Notes under the pieces: generated by a model
What the model saw: only the letters and a program-made list of their open reading frames with translations
Database searches by the model: none
Told to the model about the DNA's origin: nothing
Source: CAIXPS01 sp034430115
GTDB lineage: Bacteria > Chloroflexota > Anaerolineae > J036 > Brachytrichaceae
Direction: 5' to 3'
Length of the DNA stretch: 64,000 bases
NCBI GenBank assembly: GCA_034430115.1
Contig: DAOUFG010000016.1
Coordinates: 1-64,000 of the forward strand
In this document: positions 24,993 to 33,232 of the stretch, piece after piece
How the letters are laid out: each line of letters begins with the position of its first letter
Numbering within the stretch: the stretch's first letter is position 1
Translations under genes and position numbers: made by a program

Positions 24993-26930
24993 TTATGCAC
25001 CCTCGTTCACACGATTGCCACTCCAGGGCAACACGTCCAGCAGGCCGGGGCGCTTCTCGGGCCGGGCTTCTTCCTTAGCGCGCCCATCGTTGTTGAGCTT
25101 GGCCAACAGGCCGGCCAACTCCTCCTCGGGGTCACGGAATTGCATCGCATACAAGCGGGCATACATGCCGTTGAGGCGCATCAGTTCCTCATGCGTCCCC
25201 AGTTCGATGATGCGCCCGCCATCCAGCACGGCAATCCGGTGCGCCACCTTGATCGTGCTCAGGCGGTGCGCGATGATGACGGTCGTGCGGCCCTGCATCA
25301 AGCGGTTCAAAGCTTCCTGCACCAGGCCCTCCGATTCGTTGTCCAGCGAGCTGGTCGCCTCGTCCAGCAGCAGGATGCGCGGGTCTTTCAAAATCGCGCG
25401 CGCGATGGCAATCCGCTGGCGTTGGCCGCCGCTGAGCCTGGCTCCGCGCTCGCCCACCACGGTGTCATATTGCTTCGGGGACTCCATGATGAAGTCGTGC
25501 GCATTGGCTGCCTTAGCCGCGGCGATCATCTCCTCCTCGCTCGCATCCAGGCGCCCATACAAAATGTTCTCGCGAATCGTGCCGCCGAACAGGATGGTCT
25601 CTTGCGGCACAATCGCCATCTGCTCACGCAAGCTTGCCTGCGTCACCGCGCGCAGGTCGTGCCCATCGATCTGGATGCTGCCGCTGGTCGGGTCATAGAA
25701 GCGCGGGATCAGGTTAAAGATGGTGCTCTTGCCTGCGCCGCTAGGGCCTACCAACGCCAAAATCTCGCCGGCCTCCACGTTCAGCGTTACGTCGTGAATC
25801 ACGGGCACGTCGTTCTCATAGCTAAACGACACGTCCTTGAAGCTGATGCGCCCATCGCAAGAGGGCAGACGCACGGCATCCGGGGCGTCCTGCACGCCGG
25901 GTTTGGTGTCCAGGATTTCAAACACGCGCTGCACGCCGCCCACCGCGGCCCGCAACTGGGCATATAGCCCACCCAACCCACCCAGGCTCCCGGCAATCGA
26001 GATACCGTACATCAAAAAGCCGGTGATCATCGCCAGCGACAGGTGCCCGGCAATGACCTCACGCCCGCCGTACCAGAGGATCGCGCCGATCGAGCCAAAC
26101 CCCAGGAACATCATTACCGAGCCAAACAGTGAATTCAGCACCGCCATGCGCAAGGAAGCCTGAAACGTCTTCTCCAGCGCATTGTTATAACGTTGCGTCT
26201 CATACGTCTCGCGGCCAAAGCTCTTCACCACGCGCACGCCCTGCAAGCCTTCTTCGGCCACAATGGTGGAGTCGGCCAGTTGGTCCTGGATATGCGTGCT
26301 GCTCTTCTGGATGCGGCGGCCAAACGTAAAAGCGATCAATATTATCACCGGCACCAACGCCAGGATGAACAGGGTGAACCCCGCGTTCATCGAAAGCACG
26401 ATGACGATGGAACCGATCAGCGACACGACCTGGCTGAGCAACGACGTGATGTTGGTGGTCAGCATCGTGCGCATCTGCGTGACGTCGCTGGAAAGCCTAG
26501 AAACCAGGTCCCCCACCCGCCGGTTCGAGTAGAACTGCAGCGACAGTTTTTGCAACTGGCCATATAAGGAGGCGCGCAAGTCATAGACGATGTGCTCACC
26601 GATATAGGCCAGCAGATAAGACTGCAAGAACGAGAAAGCCGCCTGCAACCCAAAGATGCCCACCAGCAGCAGGGCCATCATGTTGAGCGCACCATAGTCC
26701 TGCACTTTGGTGACTGAATCCAAAAGTTGGACAATCAACAATGGGAACGCTAACCCGGCACCGCTGGATGCAAGCAACGCTACGACAGCCAGGGCCATGC
26801 GCCCCCAATATGGTTTCAGGTAACCAAATAAACGTCTCCAATTGACCGCCTTAAAAGATATGGCGGCTTCATTTTCACTGGATTGGGCCAACCCTTGCCG
26901 GCTGCCGCGATCCGGATGTCGATTCATCAT
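24993..26930 (-). CDS. ABC exporter, fused membrane and ATPase domains (MsbA/LmrA type)
   Basis: A 645-residue half-transporter. Six helices (residues 35-330) are followed by an ATPase with Walker A GPSGAGKST, the Q-loop, signature LSGGQRQR, Walker B ILLLDEATSSLD and the switch His in IAHRLSTI. It would work as a homodimer exporting lipid, peptide or drug. AAGGAGATATTACG precedes ATG. A direct repeat 40 bases upstream (26971-26987) matches one before the OmpR-type regulator gene, which suggests control by that system. Confidence 0.93.
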   Translation of the reverse strand: MMNRHPDRGSRQGLAQSSENEAAISFKAVNWRRLFGYLKPYWGRMALAVVALLASSGAGLAFPLLIVQLLDSVTKVQDYGALNMMALLLVGIFGLQAAFSFLQSYLLAYIGEHIVYDLRASLYGQLQKLSLQFYSNRRVGDLVSRLSSDVTQMRTMLTTNITSLLSQVVSLIGSIVIVLSMNAGFTLFILALVPVIILIAFTFGRRIQKSSTHIQDQLADSTIVAEEGLQGVRVVKSFGRETYETQRYNNALEKTFQASLRMAVLNSLFGSVMMFLGFGSIGAILWYGGREVIAGHLSLAMITGFLMYGISIAGSLGGLGGLYAQLRAAVGGVQRVFEILDTKPGVQDAPDAVRLPSCDGRISFKDVSFSYENDVPVIHDVTLNVEAGEILALVGPSGAGKSTIFNLIPRFYDPTSGSIQIDGHDLRAVTQASLREQMAIVPQETILFGGTIRENILYGRLDASEEEMIAAAKAANAHDFIMESPKQYDTVVGERGARLSGGQRQRIAIARAILKDPRILLLDEATSSLDNESEGLVQEALNRLMQGRTTVIIAHRLSTIKVAHRIAVLDGGRIIELGTHEELMRLNGMYARLYAMQFRDPEEELAGLLAKLNNDGRAKEEARPEKRPGLLDVLPWSGNRVNEGA

Positions 26931-26970
26931 CGTAATATCTCCTTCATCGCGAAGAAGGGTAAAGCGGCTG

Positions 26971-26987
26971 TGTAAACTCAGTTTAAA
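26971..26987 (-). promoter_or_regulatory. Candidate OmpR/PhoB-type operator of the ABC exporter
   Basis: TGTAAA-N5-TTTAAA on the plus strand (TTTAAA-N5-TTTACA read towards the gene). An 11-base repeat step is what OmpR/PhoB-family dimers bind. The same motif is at 28946-28962. Confidence 0.5.
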
Positions 26988-27027
26988 TTGCGCGATAGGA
27001 TGCGCGAATCTTCACAAATCATTCATA

Positions 27028-27134
27028 CAAATTCGTGGATCACATCCCGCCTGGATTCTCAGGAAGATAAAACGTGAATCTGCGCCAACCATTCGGATGG
27101 ATTCGCGCAAATTCGTGGACACAGATTCGTGGAT
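27028..27134. repeat. Short intergenic repeats (ATTCGTGGA)
   Basis: Three copies of ATTCGTGGA, at about 27031, 27111 and 27125, with related GATTCGCG and GTGAATCTGCG pieces between the exporter and kinase genes. Low-complexity in appearance; origin not clear. Confidence 0.5.
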
Positions 27135-28231
27135 TAGTTGGAGAGGGCGTGAGCGGGGTCTATTGGCAGACACACGGTGAAGCGCGTGCCGGCGCCAAGT
27201 TTGCTCTGCACGCTGATAGTTCCCCTGTGCATCTCGACAATCTTGCGCGTGATCGAAAGCCCCAACCCGCTGCCGGCGATGGAACGATCACGCGCCTTAT
27301 CTGCCTTATAAAAACGTTCAAAGATGCGTGCCTGGTCGCCTTCGGCGATGCCGATTCCCGTATCGCTAATGCAAAACACAACTGCGCCATCCTGGCGGCG
27401 GAGTTCAACGCGCACACCCCCCTCCGCCGGGGTAAATTTGATGCTGTTGTGGATCAGGTTGATCCACACCTGGCTCAGCAGGTCCTGATCGGCCGTGATA
27501 GTGATCGCTTCCAGCGAAACATCCATATCCAGTGACTTCTCGGACCATTGCGGTTCGCAGGCCAGGATCAGGTCACGGATTTGCTTATCCAGGCGGTAGG
27601 ACACCGGCTCAAACTTTGCATGTTCCGACTCCAACGCGGCCAGCTTGAGCAAATCTTCGGTGATCCTGGATAGGCGCCTGCTTTCTGTCTCGATGATGCT
27701 GAGATAATGGTGTCTCTCTTCAGGGCTCAGTTGGTCATTCTGTAATGCACGTGCGAAGCCGCGAATGGATGTGAGCGGCGATTGAATTTCGTGTGACACG
27801 TTGGAGATGAACTCCTGGCGCATGCTCTCAAGCTGATCCAGCCCAACGGCCATATTATTGACGCTCTTCACCAGGACGCCCAGCACGCCGTCGAAAGGGC
27901 CGTCATCCCGGTGCTCAGGGCTGATCCGCACGCTAAAATCGCCCTTGGCGATGCGCTCCATCGCCTCGATCAGCGGCCCAAAAACACCCATCTGCGATTC
28001 GACCTGCCTGGGACGAAAAAACCGCCCAAAGCTGAACGAAATCACCCCAAGCAGCACAATCCCCAGCACCGAGTTGATGATTTGCACCAGCCAGGCCGAT
28101 GGATGCACCCCTGTGAGGTTGAAGAGAAAGGCCGTCAAGAAATAGACGATGGTTAGCGACAGAATCAGAGACGCCAAGATCGCCACAAACCATGTGATGC
28201 CCCAGAACCGTGCCCTCCGGCGAGACCTCAT
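27134..28231 (-). CDS. Sensor histidine kinase (PhoR/BaeS-like)
   Basis: 365 residues: membrane helices at about 13-35 and 48-68 with a very short outside loop, HAMP linker (70-135), HisKA with phospho-accepting His147 in VSHEIQSPLTS, and HATPase boxes LIHNSIKFTP, DTGIGI and GSGLGLSI. The small loop suggests it senses within the membrane or through a partner protein. Its start overlaps the regulator's stop by four bases (ATGA), so the pair is translated together. Confidence 0.93.
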   Translation of the reverse strand: MRSRRRARFWGITWFVAILASLILSLTIVYFLTAFLFNLTGVHPSAWLVQIINSVLGIVLLGVISFSFGRFFRPRQVESQMGVFGPLIEAMERIAKGDFSVRISPEHRDDGPFDGVLGVLVKSVNNMAVGLDQLESMRQEFISNVSHEIQSPLTSIRGFARALQNDQLSPEERHHYLSIIETESRRLSRITEDLLKLAALESEHAKFEPVSYRLDKQIRDLILACEPQWSEKSLDMDVSLEAITITADQDLLSQVWINLIHNSIKFTPAEGGVRVELRRQDGAVVFCISDTGIGIAEGDQARIFERFYKADKARDRSIAGSGLGLSITRKIVEMHRGTISVQSKLGAGTRFTVCLPIDPAHALSN

Positions 28232-28902
28232 GGATGCGTCTCCATGCGATAGCCCAGCCCACGAATCGTGCGAATCCTAAAGGAATGTTTCTCTTCGGGG
28301 AAGCGCTCGCGCAGCCGGTTGATGTGCACGTCCAACGTGCGCTCATTGCCGTCAAAATCAAAGCCCCAAATGTCCTCAATCAATTGCTCGCGCGAAAACG
28401 TCTTGCCTGGGAAGCTCGCCAGCTTGAATAAAAGCTCAAACTCCTTCAACGGCAGGGTCATATCTTCGCCGTTGAGCGTGACTTCGAACGTTTTATGGTT
28501 CATGCTCAGTTCGCCCAGTTGAATCGTCTGTGACGACTCGATCCGGTAACGCTTGAGCAATGCCTTCACACGCACGACCAGTTCCAGCGGCTCGAAAGGC
28601 TTGACCAGGTAATCATCGGTCCCCAACTGGAAACCTTTCACCTTCTGGCTCGTTTCCCCTTTGGCGGTGAGCATGAGTAGGGGAATATCGTATGCTTCGC
28701 GCAGCTCACGACACAGCTCCCAGCCATCCATATTCGGCATCATGATATCGAGGATGACCAGGTCCACCTTGACAGACTCAAGCTCCTTTAATGCCTGCAC
28801 GCCATCGGCAGCTTCGTAAACGTCAAAGCCCTCGTTGCGAAGGAAAATTGTCACCAATTCTCGTATATGCGGATCATCATCCACGATGAGTAGCTTGCTC
28901 AT
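28228..28902 (-). CDS. OmpR/PhoB-family response regulator
   Basis: 224 residues. Receiver domain 1-118 with VDDDPH, phospho-acceptor Asp52 in VILDIMMPNMDGW, the Thr in LLMLTAKGE and the Lys in DYLVKPF. The C-terminal winged helix (about 125-222) carries LPLKEFELLFKLASFPG and the recognition part VDVHINRLRERF-like (LDVHINRLRERF). A TGTAAA-N5-TGTAAA direct repeat 43 bases before the start suggests it controls its own gene. Cognate kinase follows. Confidence 0.95.
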   Translation of the reverse strand: MSKLLIVDDDPHIRELVTIFLRNEGFDVYEAADGVQALKELESVKVDLVILDIMMPNMDGWELCRELREAYDIPLLMLTAKGETSQKVKGFQLGTDDYLVKPFEPLELVVRVKALLKRYRIESSQTIQLGELSMNHKTFEVTLNGEDMTLPLKEFELLFKLASFPGKTFSREQLIEDIWGFDFDGNERTLDVHINRLRERFPEEKHSFRIRTIRGLGYRMETHP

Positions 28903-28945
28903 GACACATCACATATCCTTACACCGAACAAGGATAATCCGCTTG

Positions 28946-28962
28946 TGTAAACCGAATGTAAA
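28946..28962 (-). promoter_or_regulatory. Candidate autoregulatory operator of the OmpR-type regulator
   Basis: TGTAAA-CCGAA-TGTAAA on the plus strand, i.e. TTTACA-N5-TTTACA towards the gene, a perfect 11-base-step direct repeat close to the Pho-box form. It lies 43 bases before the start codon at 28902. Confidence 0.6.
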
Positions 28963-29047
28963 CGGCGTCCGCAGAGATCAACGGAACAGGAATTGGCTAG
29001 CAGCAGGGACAAGCGAGGTTGCCCGCCCCTGCCAAAGGTTCAAAGCA

Positions 29048-30061
29048 TTACTTCGCCGGCCAGGCGCGTTCATAGCCGGCCAGGATGCGGTTCCACATCT
29101 TGATGGCCTCTTCGTCGAGCGTCTGGCGGGCAGGATCGGCCCTGAACCAGGCCAGCGCCCTGCGCACCCCTTCCGTCCAGGGCACCGTGGCGACGAAATC
29201 AGGCACGAAGCGCTTGATCTTGGTGTTATCGAACACAACGCTGTAGATTTTGTCACCGATCAGGCTGCCATAGGAGGAAGGATCGTATGCGGCAATCAGG
29301 TCGGATGGGATGTGCACAATATTCGGCTCCACGCCCAGGGCATGTGCCAGTTCGACGTAAATCTGGTTCCAGTTCAGCACTTCATCGGAAGTGATGTGGA
29401 AGGCATGACCAATCGCCTGTTCGCGCCCCAGCAGGCCCACCAGGCCCTTGGCAAGGTCACCATTCCACGTCAGCGGCCACAGCGAAGTGCCGTCGCCGGG
29501 GACAATCACTTTGCCACCCTGTTGCATGCGATCCACGATGGTCCAGGGGTGCTGCCAGCTCCCGGTGATCATGGGGATCTGGCTGGGGCCATAGGTCAAT
29601 GAAGGCCGGATGATGGTAATCGGGAAACCGCGTTCGCGATATTCCAGCATCAGGCGCTCTTCACAGGCGATCTTATTTTGCGAGTAGGCCCAATGCGGGT
29701 TCGCCAGGGGCGTATCTTCGGTGATCAGGTAGTAGTTGGGTGGCTTCTGATAGACGCTGGCCGAGCTGATGAAAATGAACTGGCGCGTCTTACCGCTAAA
29801 CAGGGCGATGTCGTTCTCGATATCCGCCGGGGTAAAGGCCACCCAGTCCACCACAGCGTCGAAGTGTTGTTGCCCAAGCAAGGCCGAGACACTTTGCCGG
29901 TCGGCGTGAATATCGCCCGCCAGGAGATGCGCTCCTTCCGGCACATCATATTTCTTCGTCCGGCCACGGTTGAGAATGGTGAGGTCAATCCCGCGCTCCA
30001 CCGCCAACTGAGAACTTGCCGAGCTGATCAGTCCCGTCCCGCCGATGAATAAGACTTTCAC
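29048..30061 (-). CDS. NAD-dependent epimerase/dehydratase (atypical SDR)
   Basis: 337 residues. The N-terminus has the Rossmann motif FIGGTGLISSAS, then LNRGRT, which resembles atypical SDRs related to plant CSP41/mRNA-binding proteins. FISSASVYQK supplies the Ser; the catalytic Tyr-Lys pair is probably YSQNKIACEE. Substrate is unknown. The start is GTG 30061, with GGAGATTGCA before it. It stands alone: 145 bases from the regulator and 87 from the SRAP gene. Confidence 0.85.
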   Translation of the reverse strand: MKVLFIGGTGLISSASSQLAVERGIDLTILNRGRTKKYDVPEGAHLLAGDIHADRQSVSALLGQQHFDAVVDWVAFTPADIENDIALFSGKTRQFIFISSASVYQKPPNYYLITEDTPLANPHWAYSQNKIACEERLMLEYRERGFPITIIRPSLTYGPSQIPMITGSWQHPWTIVDRMQQGGKVIVPGDGTSLWPLTWNGDLAKGLVGLLGREQAIGHAFHITSDEVLNWNQIYVELAHALGVEPNIVHIPSDLIAAYDPSSYGSLIGDKIYSVVFDNTKIKRFVPDFVATVPWTEGVRRALAWFRADPARQTLDEEAIKMWNRILAGYERAWPAK

Positions 30062-30148
30062 TGCAATCTCCTGTATGTTGAATTGAGTGGAGTATAACTA
30101 AAATAGTTACATCGAGGCCCAGGTATGGGCTGACGAGCCGCTGCGGGC

Positions 30149-30847
30149 TTACTTACCAAGCGTCAGGCCGGGGTAACCTCCTCCGGCGGGTTGCACCAGC
30201 GCAGGCCCGTCGTTTGCGGGCGTATTCACGCGCCGCGACACCGGGTAGACCTCCATTTGATCGGCGGGGTAAGGCTTTAGCATCGACAGCAGCGCCAGCG
30301 ACTCCAGGCTGTCGTCCAGCCAGTCTGCTTCCAGCTCGCGCGGGAGAATCGCCGGCATACGATTGTGGATGGGGGACATCAACGCGTTGGGCTCGGTGGT
30401 GATGATGGTGCACGTGCGGCGTAATTCACCTGTAGGGGCCTTCCACATTTCCCACAGCCCAGCCATGGCAAAGGGCTCTCCATTTTTTAAACGCGCATAC
30501 ATGGGTGTCTTGGTTTTCCCATCCATCCCTTTGCGCCACTCGTAGAACCCATCGGCCAGCACCAGGCAACGGCGCTTCCTGAACGCCGAACGGAAGGTGG
30601 GCTTCTCGGCCAACGTTTCGGCGCGCGCGTTGATCAACTGTGAGCCCATCCCTGCATCTCTGGACCAACTGGGGATGAACCCCCACTGAGCCATCGAAAG
30701 CCGGTCCGGCGATTCGTTTAGCACCACAGCGATATTCTGCGTGGGGGCGATATTGTAATGCGGGGTGATTGATTCATCCGCAATGCTCAGATGAAAACGC
30801 GCCAACAGCTCTTCCTGCTCAATTGCTAAAGTAAATCGTCCACACAT
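30149..30847 (-). CDS. SOS response-associated protein of the SRAP family (YedK/HMCES-like)
   Basis: A 232-residue protein that captures abasic sites in single-stranded DNA by a covalent bond to Cys2. The catalytic start MCGRFTL is intact, which fixes the start at ATG 30847. Other family marks are WGFIPSW, INARAET, CLVLADGFYEW (glutamate) and the histidine in IHNRMPAIL. A strong promoter with a palindromic GAAC-N4-GTTC operator lies directly before the ATG, so it is very likely SOS controlled. The -10 to ATG gap is only nine bases. Confidence 0.95.
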   Translation of the reverse strand: MCGRFTLAIEQEELLARFHLSIADESITPHYNIAPTQNIAVVLNESPDRLSMAQWGFIPSWSRDAGMGSQLINARAETLAEKPTFRSAFRKRRCLVLADGFYEWRKGMDGKTKTPMYARLKNGEPFAMAGLWEMWKAPTGELRRTCTIITTEPNALMSPIHNRMPAILPRELEADWLDDSLESLALLSMLKPYPADQMEVYPVSRRVNTPANDGPALVQPAGGGYPGLTLGK

Positions 30848-30856
30848 AGTACAGCC

Positions 30857-30885
30857 ATTATAGAACGCCCGTTCTAGTGCGTCAA
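30857..30885 (-). promoter_or_regulatory. Promoter of the SRAP gene with LexA-type operator in its spacer
   Basis: On the minus strand TTGACG (30880-30885), 17 bases, TATAAT (30857-30862). The perfect palindrome TAGAACGCCCGTTCTA (30861-30876) fills the spacer and touches the -10 box. GAAC-N4-GTTC is the LexA/DinR box form of Gram-positive bacteria. The start site would fall within a few bases of the ATG at 30847. Confidence 0.88.
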
Positions 30886-30891
30886 GCAAAC

Positions 30892-30938
30892 AAAAAATAT
30901 CAGACTTGTCAAGCGCCGTACCCGGCGCAGAAGTCTGA
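30892..30938 (-). terminator. Rho-independent terminator after the glycosidase-like gene
   Basis: Outer arms TCAGACTT (30900-30907) and AAGTCTGA (30931-30938) and inner arms GCGCCG/CGGCGC form a bulged hairpin. On the minus strand it is followed by TATTTTTTG. It isolates the SRAP promoter from the operon upstream. Confidence 0.8.
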
Positions 30939-30971
30939 CATTTTGCAGAAATCCGGCGTTTTCAGCGCCTC

Positions 30972-32024
30972 TTACTGGCGCAGCGCGTCCACCACGGGGC
31001 GATTCTTACCGTTCGGGTCGATGATGGAATACCACTTCATCTGTTCGCAAGGGTCGGGGTAGAGCGGTGAACGGCTGAAGTCGTAGTTCCACAAGAACAT
31101 CACGCCCATCCAGGGCCAGTTGGTCTTTGCGTAATCGAAGGCCCGCTTGACGTAATCCGCCTGTTGTGCCTCACTCACGCGCTGCCAGTCCAGGTCGGGC
31201 CAGGAACAACTCATCCCCTCTTCCGCAGGGTTGATCAACCAACCGAATTCGGTCGCCCACATCTGCTTATCACTGGCGCCATATTGCTCCATCAAGGCGC
31301 GGTGCGCTTCCGCGCGCCGGAAGGCCAACCCGTTCACGCCTTCCGCGCTGGGGTCCTGCTCCGGGGGATAGGCATAACCATAGGGGTGAAACCCATAGGC
31401 ATCGAAGACGTTCGCCGCGCCGGCCTGGAACATCGCCTGGGCATATTTCAGGTCGTCCATGTGCCCCGCTCCATCGCCCCCGGTGGGCGCCAGGCCGGCC
31501 GACACCACGATGGCTGAAGGGTCGGCAGATTTGATGCGCGCATAGGCCACCGCCAACAATCGCGTATAAAGCACCGGGTCGGGTTGGCCATTCCCCCACT
31601 CGCGCGACAGGTTCACCTCGTTGCCGATGGCGTAAGCCTGGATCAGCCCCTTATGCTCACGCGCCGTGCGCTCCAGGTCGTCAGCCCAGGCATTCACATC
31701 TTCCGTTCGGCCACTGATGGCATTGCCCAACGGGACACGATAGAGAATCTTGAACGATGCCACTGGATAATCGGGCGGCAGAAAAACCTCGATCCATTGA
31801 AACTTTAAATCCACCAACAGCCCAACCTGCGAGCTATCGGCCACGTTGATGCCGCGTTCGGCCTGCAATTGCTGGGCCTGCGGCGCAGCAACGGCTGATT
31901 TAGGGTAGCTACTAAGCAAGGCCAATGCGCCAAGCCCACTCGGCCTGGCACAAGCAACGGCCACAAGCAGGACAACGCTTAAAGCAAATAGCTTGATCGT
32001 CTTTCTATGGTTCGTGTGTCGCAT
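30972..32024 (-). CDS. Lipoprotein of glycoside hydrolase clan A type
   Basis: 350 residues with a signal peptide and lipobox (VVLLVAVACARP). The body looks like a TIM-barrel retaining glycosidase: acid/base candidate in YAIGNEVNLSREWG (NE at the end of strand 4) and nucleophile candidate in MWATEFGWLIN. GH39/GH5-like proteins share this layout; the exact family and substrate are not decided. It is six bases from the site-2 protease gene, so they are probably co-transcribed. Confidence 0.75.
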   Translation of the reverse strand: MRHTNHRKTIKLFALSVVLLVAVACARPSGLGALALLSSYPKSAVAAPQAQQLQAERGINVADSSQVGLLVDLKFQWIEVFLPPDYPVASFKILYRVPLGNAISGRTEDVNAWADDLERTAREHKGLIQAYAIGNEVNLSREWGNGQPDPVLYTRLLAVAYARIKSADPSAIVVSAGLAPTGGDGAGHMDDLKYAQAMFQAGAANVFDAYGFHPYGYAYPPEQDPSAEGVNGLAFRRAEAHRALMEQYGASDKQMWATEFGWLINPAEEGMSCSWPDLDWQRVSEAQQADYVKRAFDYAKTNWPWMGVMFLWNYDFSRSPLYPDPCEQMKWYSIIDPNGKNRPVVDALRQ

Positions 32025-32029
32025 TCATC

Positions 32030-33175
32030 TCAACCATTGTTTGTCTTCGTCTGGCCTTGCTCACGCGCCTGCTGTTGGCGCTGTTGAAAAGCCAGAATCG
32101 TAAAAGCTTCGGAGATATCATCTATCCCAATCAGGCCCAGGTAGGCCGATCCGTCATAGACCGCCGCGATGGGTTGGCCTTGCGTCTGCAACTTCTCGGC
32201 CACTTCCTGCAGCGTCGTCGACGCGTCCACCTTCAACACGTCGCGTTCCATGATCTCCGTGACGTATAAATCGGTGGGATGGCTTGCCATAGCCCGTAAC
32301 ACATCGTTGCGCGTCACGATGCCCAACAAGTTGCTGCCCTGCAACACGGCAAAGTCCGGCTGATAGCTGGTGAGCAGATAATCGACCGCCTTGCTCACCC
32401 GGTCGCCCACGGCCAGCGTCAACGCATGCTTGTTATAGGCATCTCCCACCCGCAACGTCTTCAACACCGTCTTCGACTCGGCAGTTGCGGTCTCCTGGTT
32501 TGCGCCGAAGAAGATATACGCCGCAATCAGCGCCAGAATGAAATTGCCATTGATGAGCGCGTAGATGCCGATCACAATCGCCAGCAACTGGCCCACCACC
32601 GACGCCACGCGCGTCGCGCGCCGGTAACCCATGAACATCGCCAGGATGGCGCGGAATGCCCGCCCGCCATCCAGCGGGAATGCGGGGATCAGGTTAAAGG
32701 CGACCAGTGTGACATTTGCCGCCAGCAACCACAATACGAGCCCCTGCAAGCTGGGCGTCTCAAATTCCTGCACCAACCCTTGCCCATTCAGCATGCTGAT
32801 GCCACCGGTGCTGCCCAGGGCAATGAATAGGACCAGCGCGATCACCACGTTGACCAACGGTCCGGCGATGGAGATCAACAGATCGTGCAAGGGCTTATCT
32901 GGGTTCTTAGTGATATAGGCCACGCCGCCTATCGGGAATAGCACAATCTGGCGCACGGGGATGCCAAAATGCTTGGCAACGACGCTGTGCCCCAGTTCGT
33001 GCAATGTGACGCACGTGAACAGCAGGATCATCAACACCACGCCGTACAATGCGCCGTCGGCAGTGCCCGTCAGCCCACCCCACTCTACTGCGCCCAGGAT
33101 GAGGATCAGAAAGAAAGTGACGTGCACTTTAATGTCGATACCATCCACTTGCGCAATACGAAATGACCACCCCAT
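32030..33175 (-). CDS. Site-2 (M50) membrane metalloprotease with C-terminal CBS pair
   Basis: 381 residues. The zinc site is H59-E60-x2-H63 (TLHELGHSV) and the third ligand is in PAFPLDGGRAF. Several helices fill residues 18-235. From about 240 two CBS domains follow (LLTSYQPDFAVLQG and QGQPIAAVYDG regions), as in the SpoIVFB/Rip3 branch that cuts within-membrane substrates and senses nucleotides or energy state. Its target, perhaps an anti-sigma factor or pro-protein, is not visible nearby. Confidence 0.93.
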   Translation of the reverse strand: MGWSFRIAQVDGIDIKVHVTFFLILILGAVEWGGLTGTADGALYGVVLMILLFTCVTLHELGHSVVAKHFGIPVRQIVLFPIGGVAYITKNPDKPLHDLLISIAGPLVNVVIALVLFIALGSTGGISMLNGQGLVQEFETPSLQGLVLWLLAANVTLVAFNLIPAFPLDGGRAFRAILAMFMGYRRATRVASVVGQLLAIVIGIYALINGNFILALIAAYIFFGANQETATAESKTVLKTLRVGDAYNKHALTLAVGDRVSKAVDYLLTSYQPDFAVLQGSNLLGIVTRNDVLRAMASHPTDLYVTEIMERDVLKVDASTTLQEVAEKLQTQGQPIAAVYDGSAYLGLIGIDDISEAFTILAFQQRQQQAREQGQTKTNNG

Positions 33176-33232
33176 CGCAACACCTCAATATGCCGGGTGG
33201 GAGCGTATCCTCACCCACCCGGTGAATGCTTA

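Noticed and set aside
27028..27134. Repeats of ATTCGTGGA considered as a CRISPR array
   Set aside because: Repeat units are too short and unevenly spaced, with no spacers of constant length and no cas genes.
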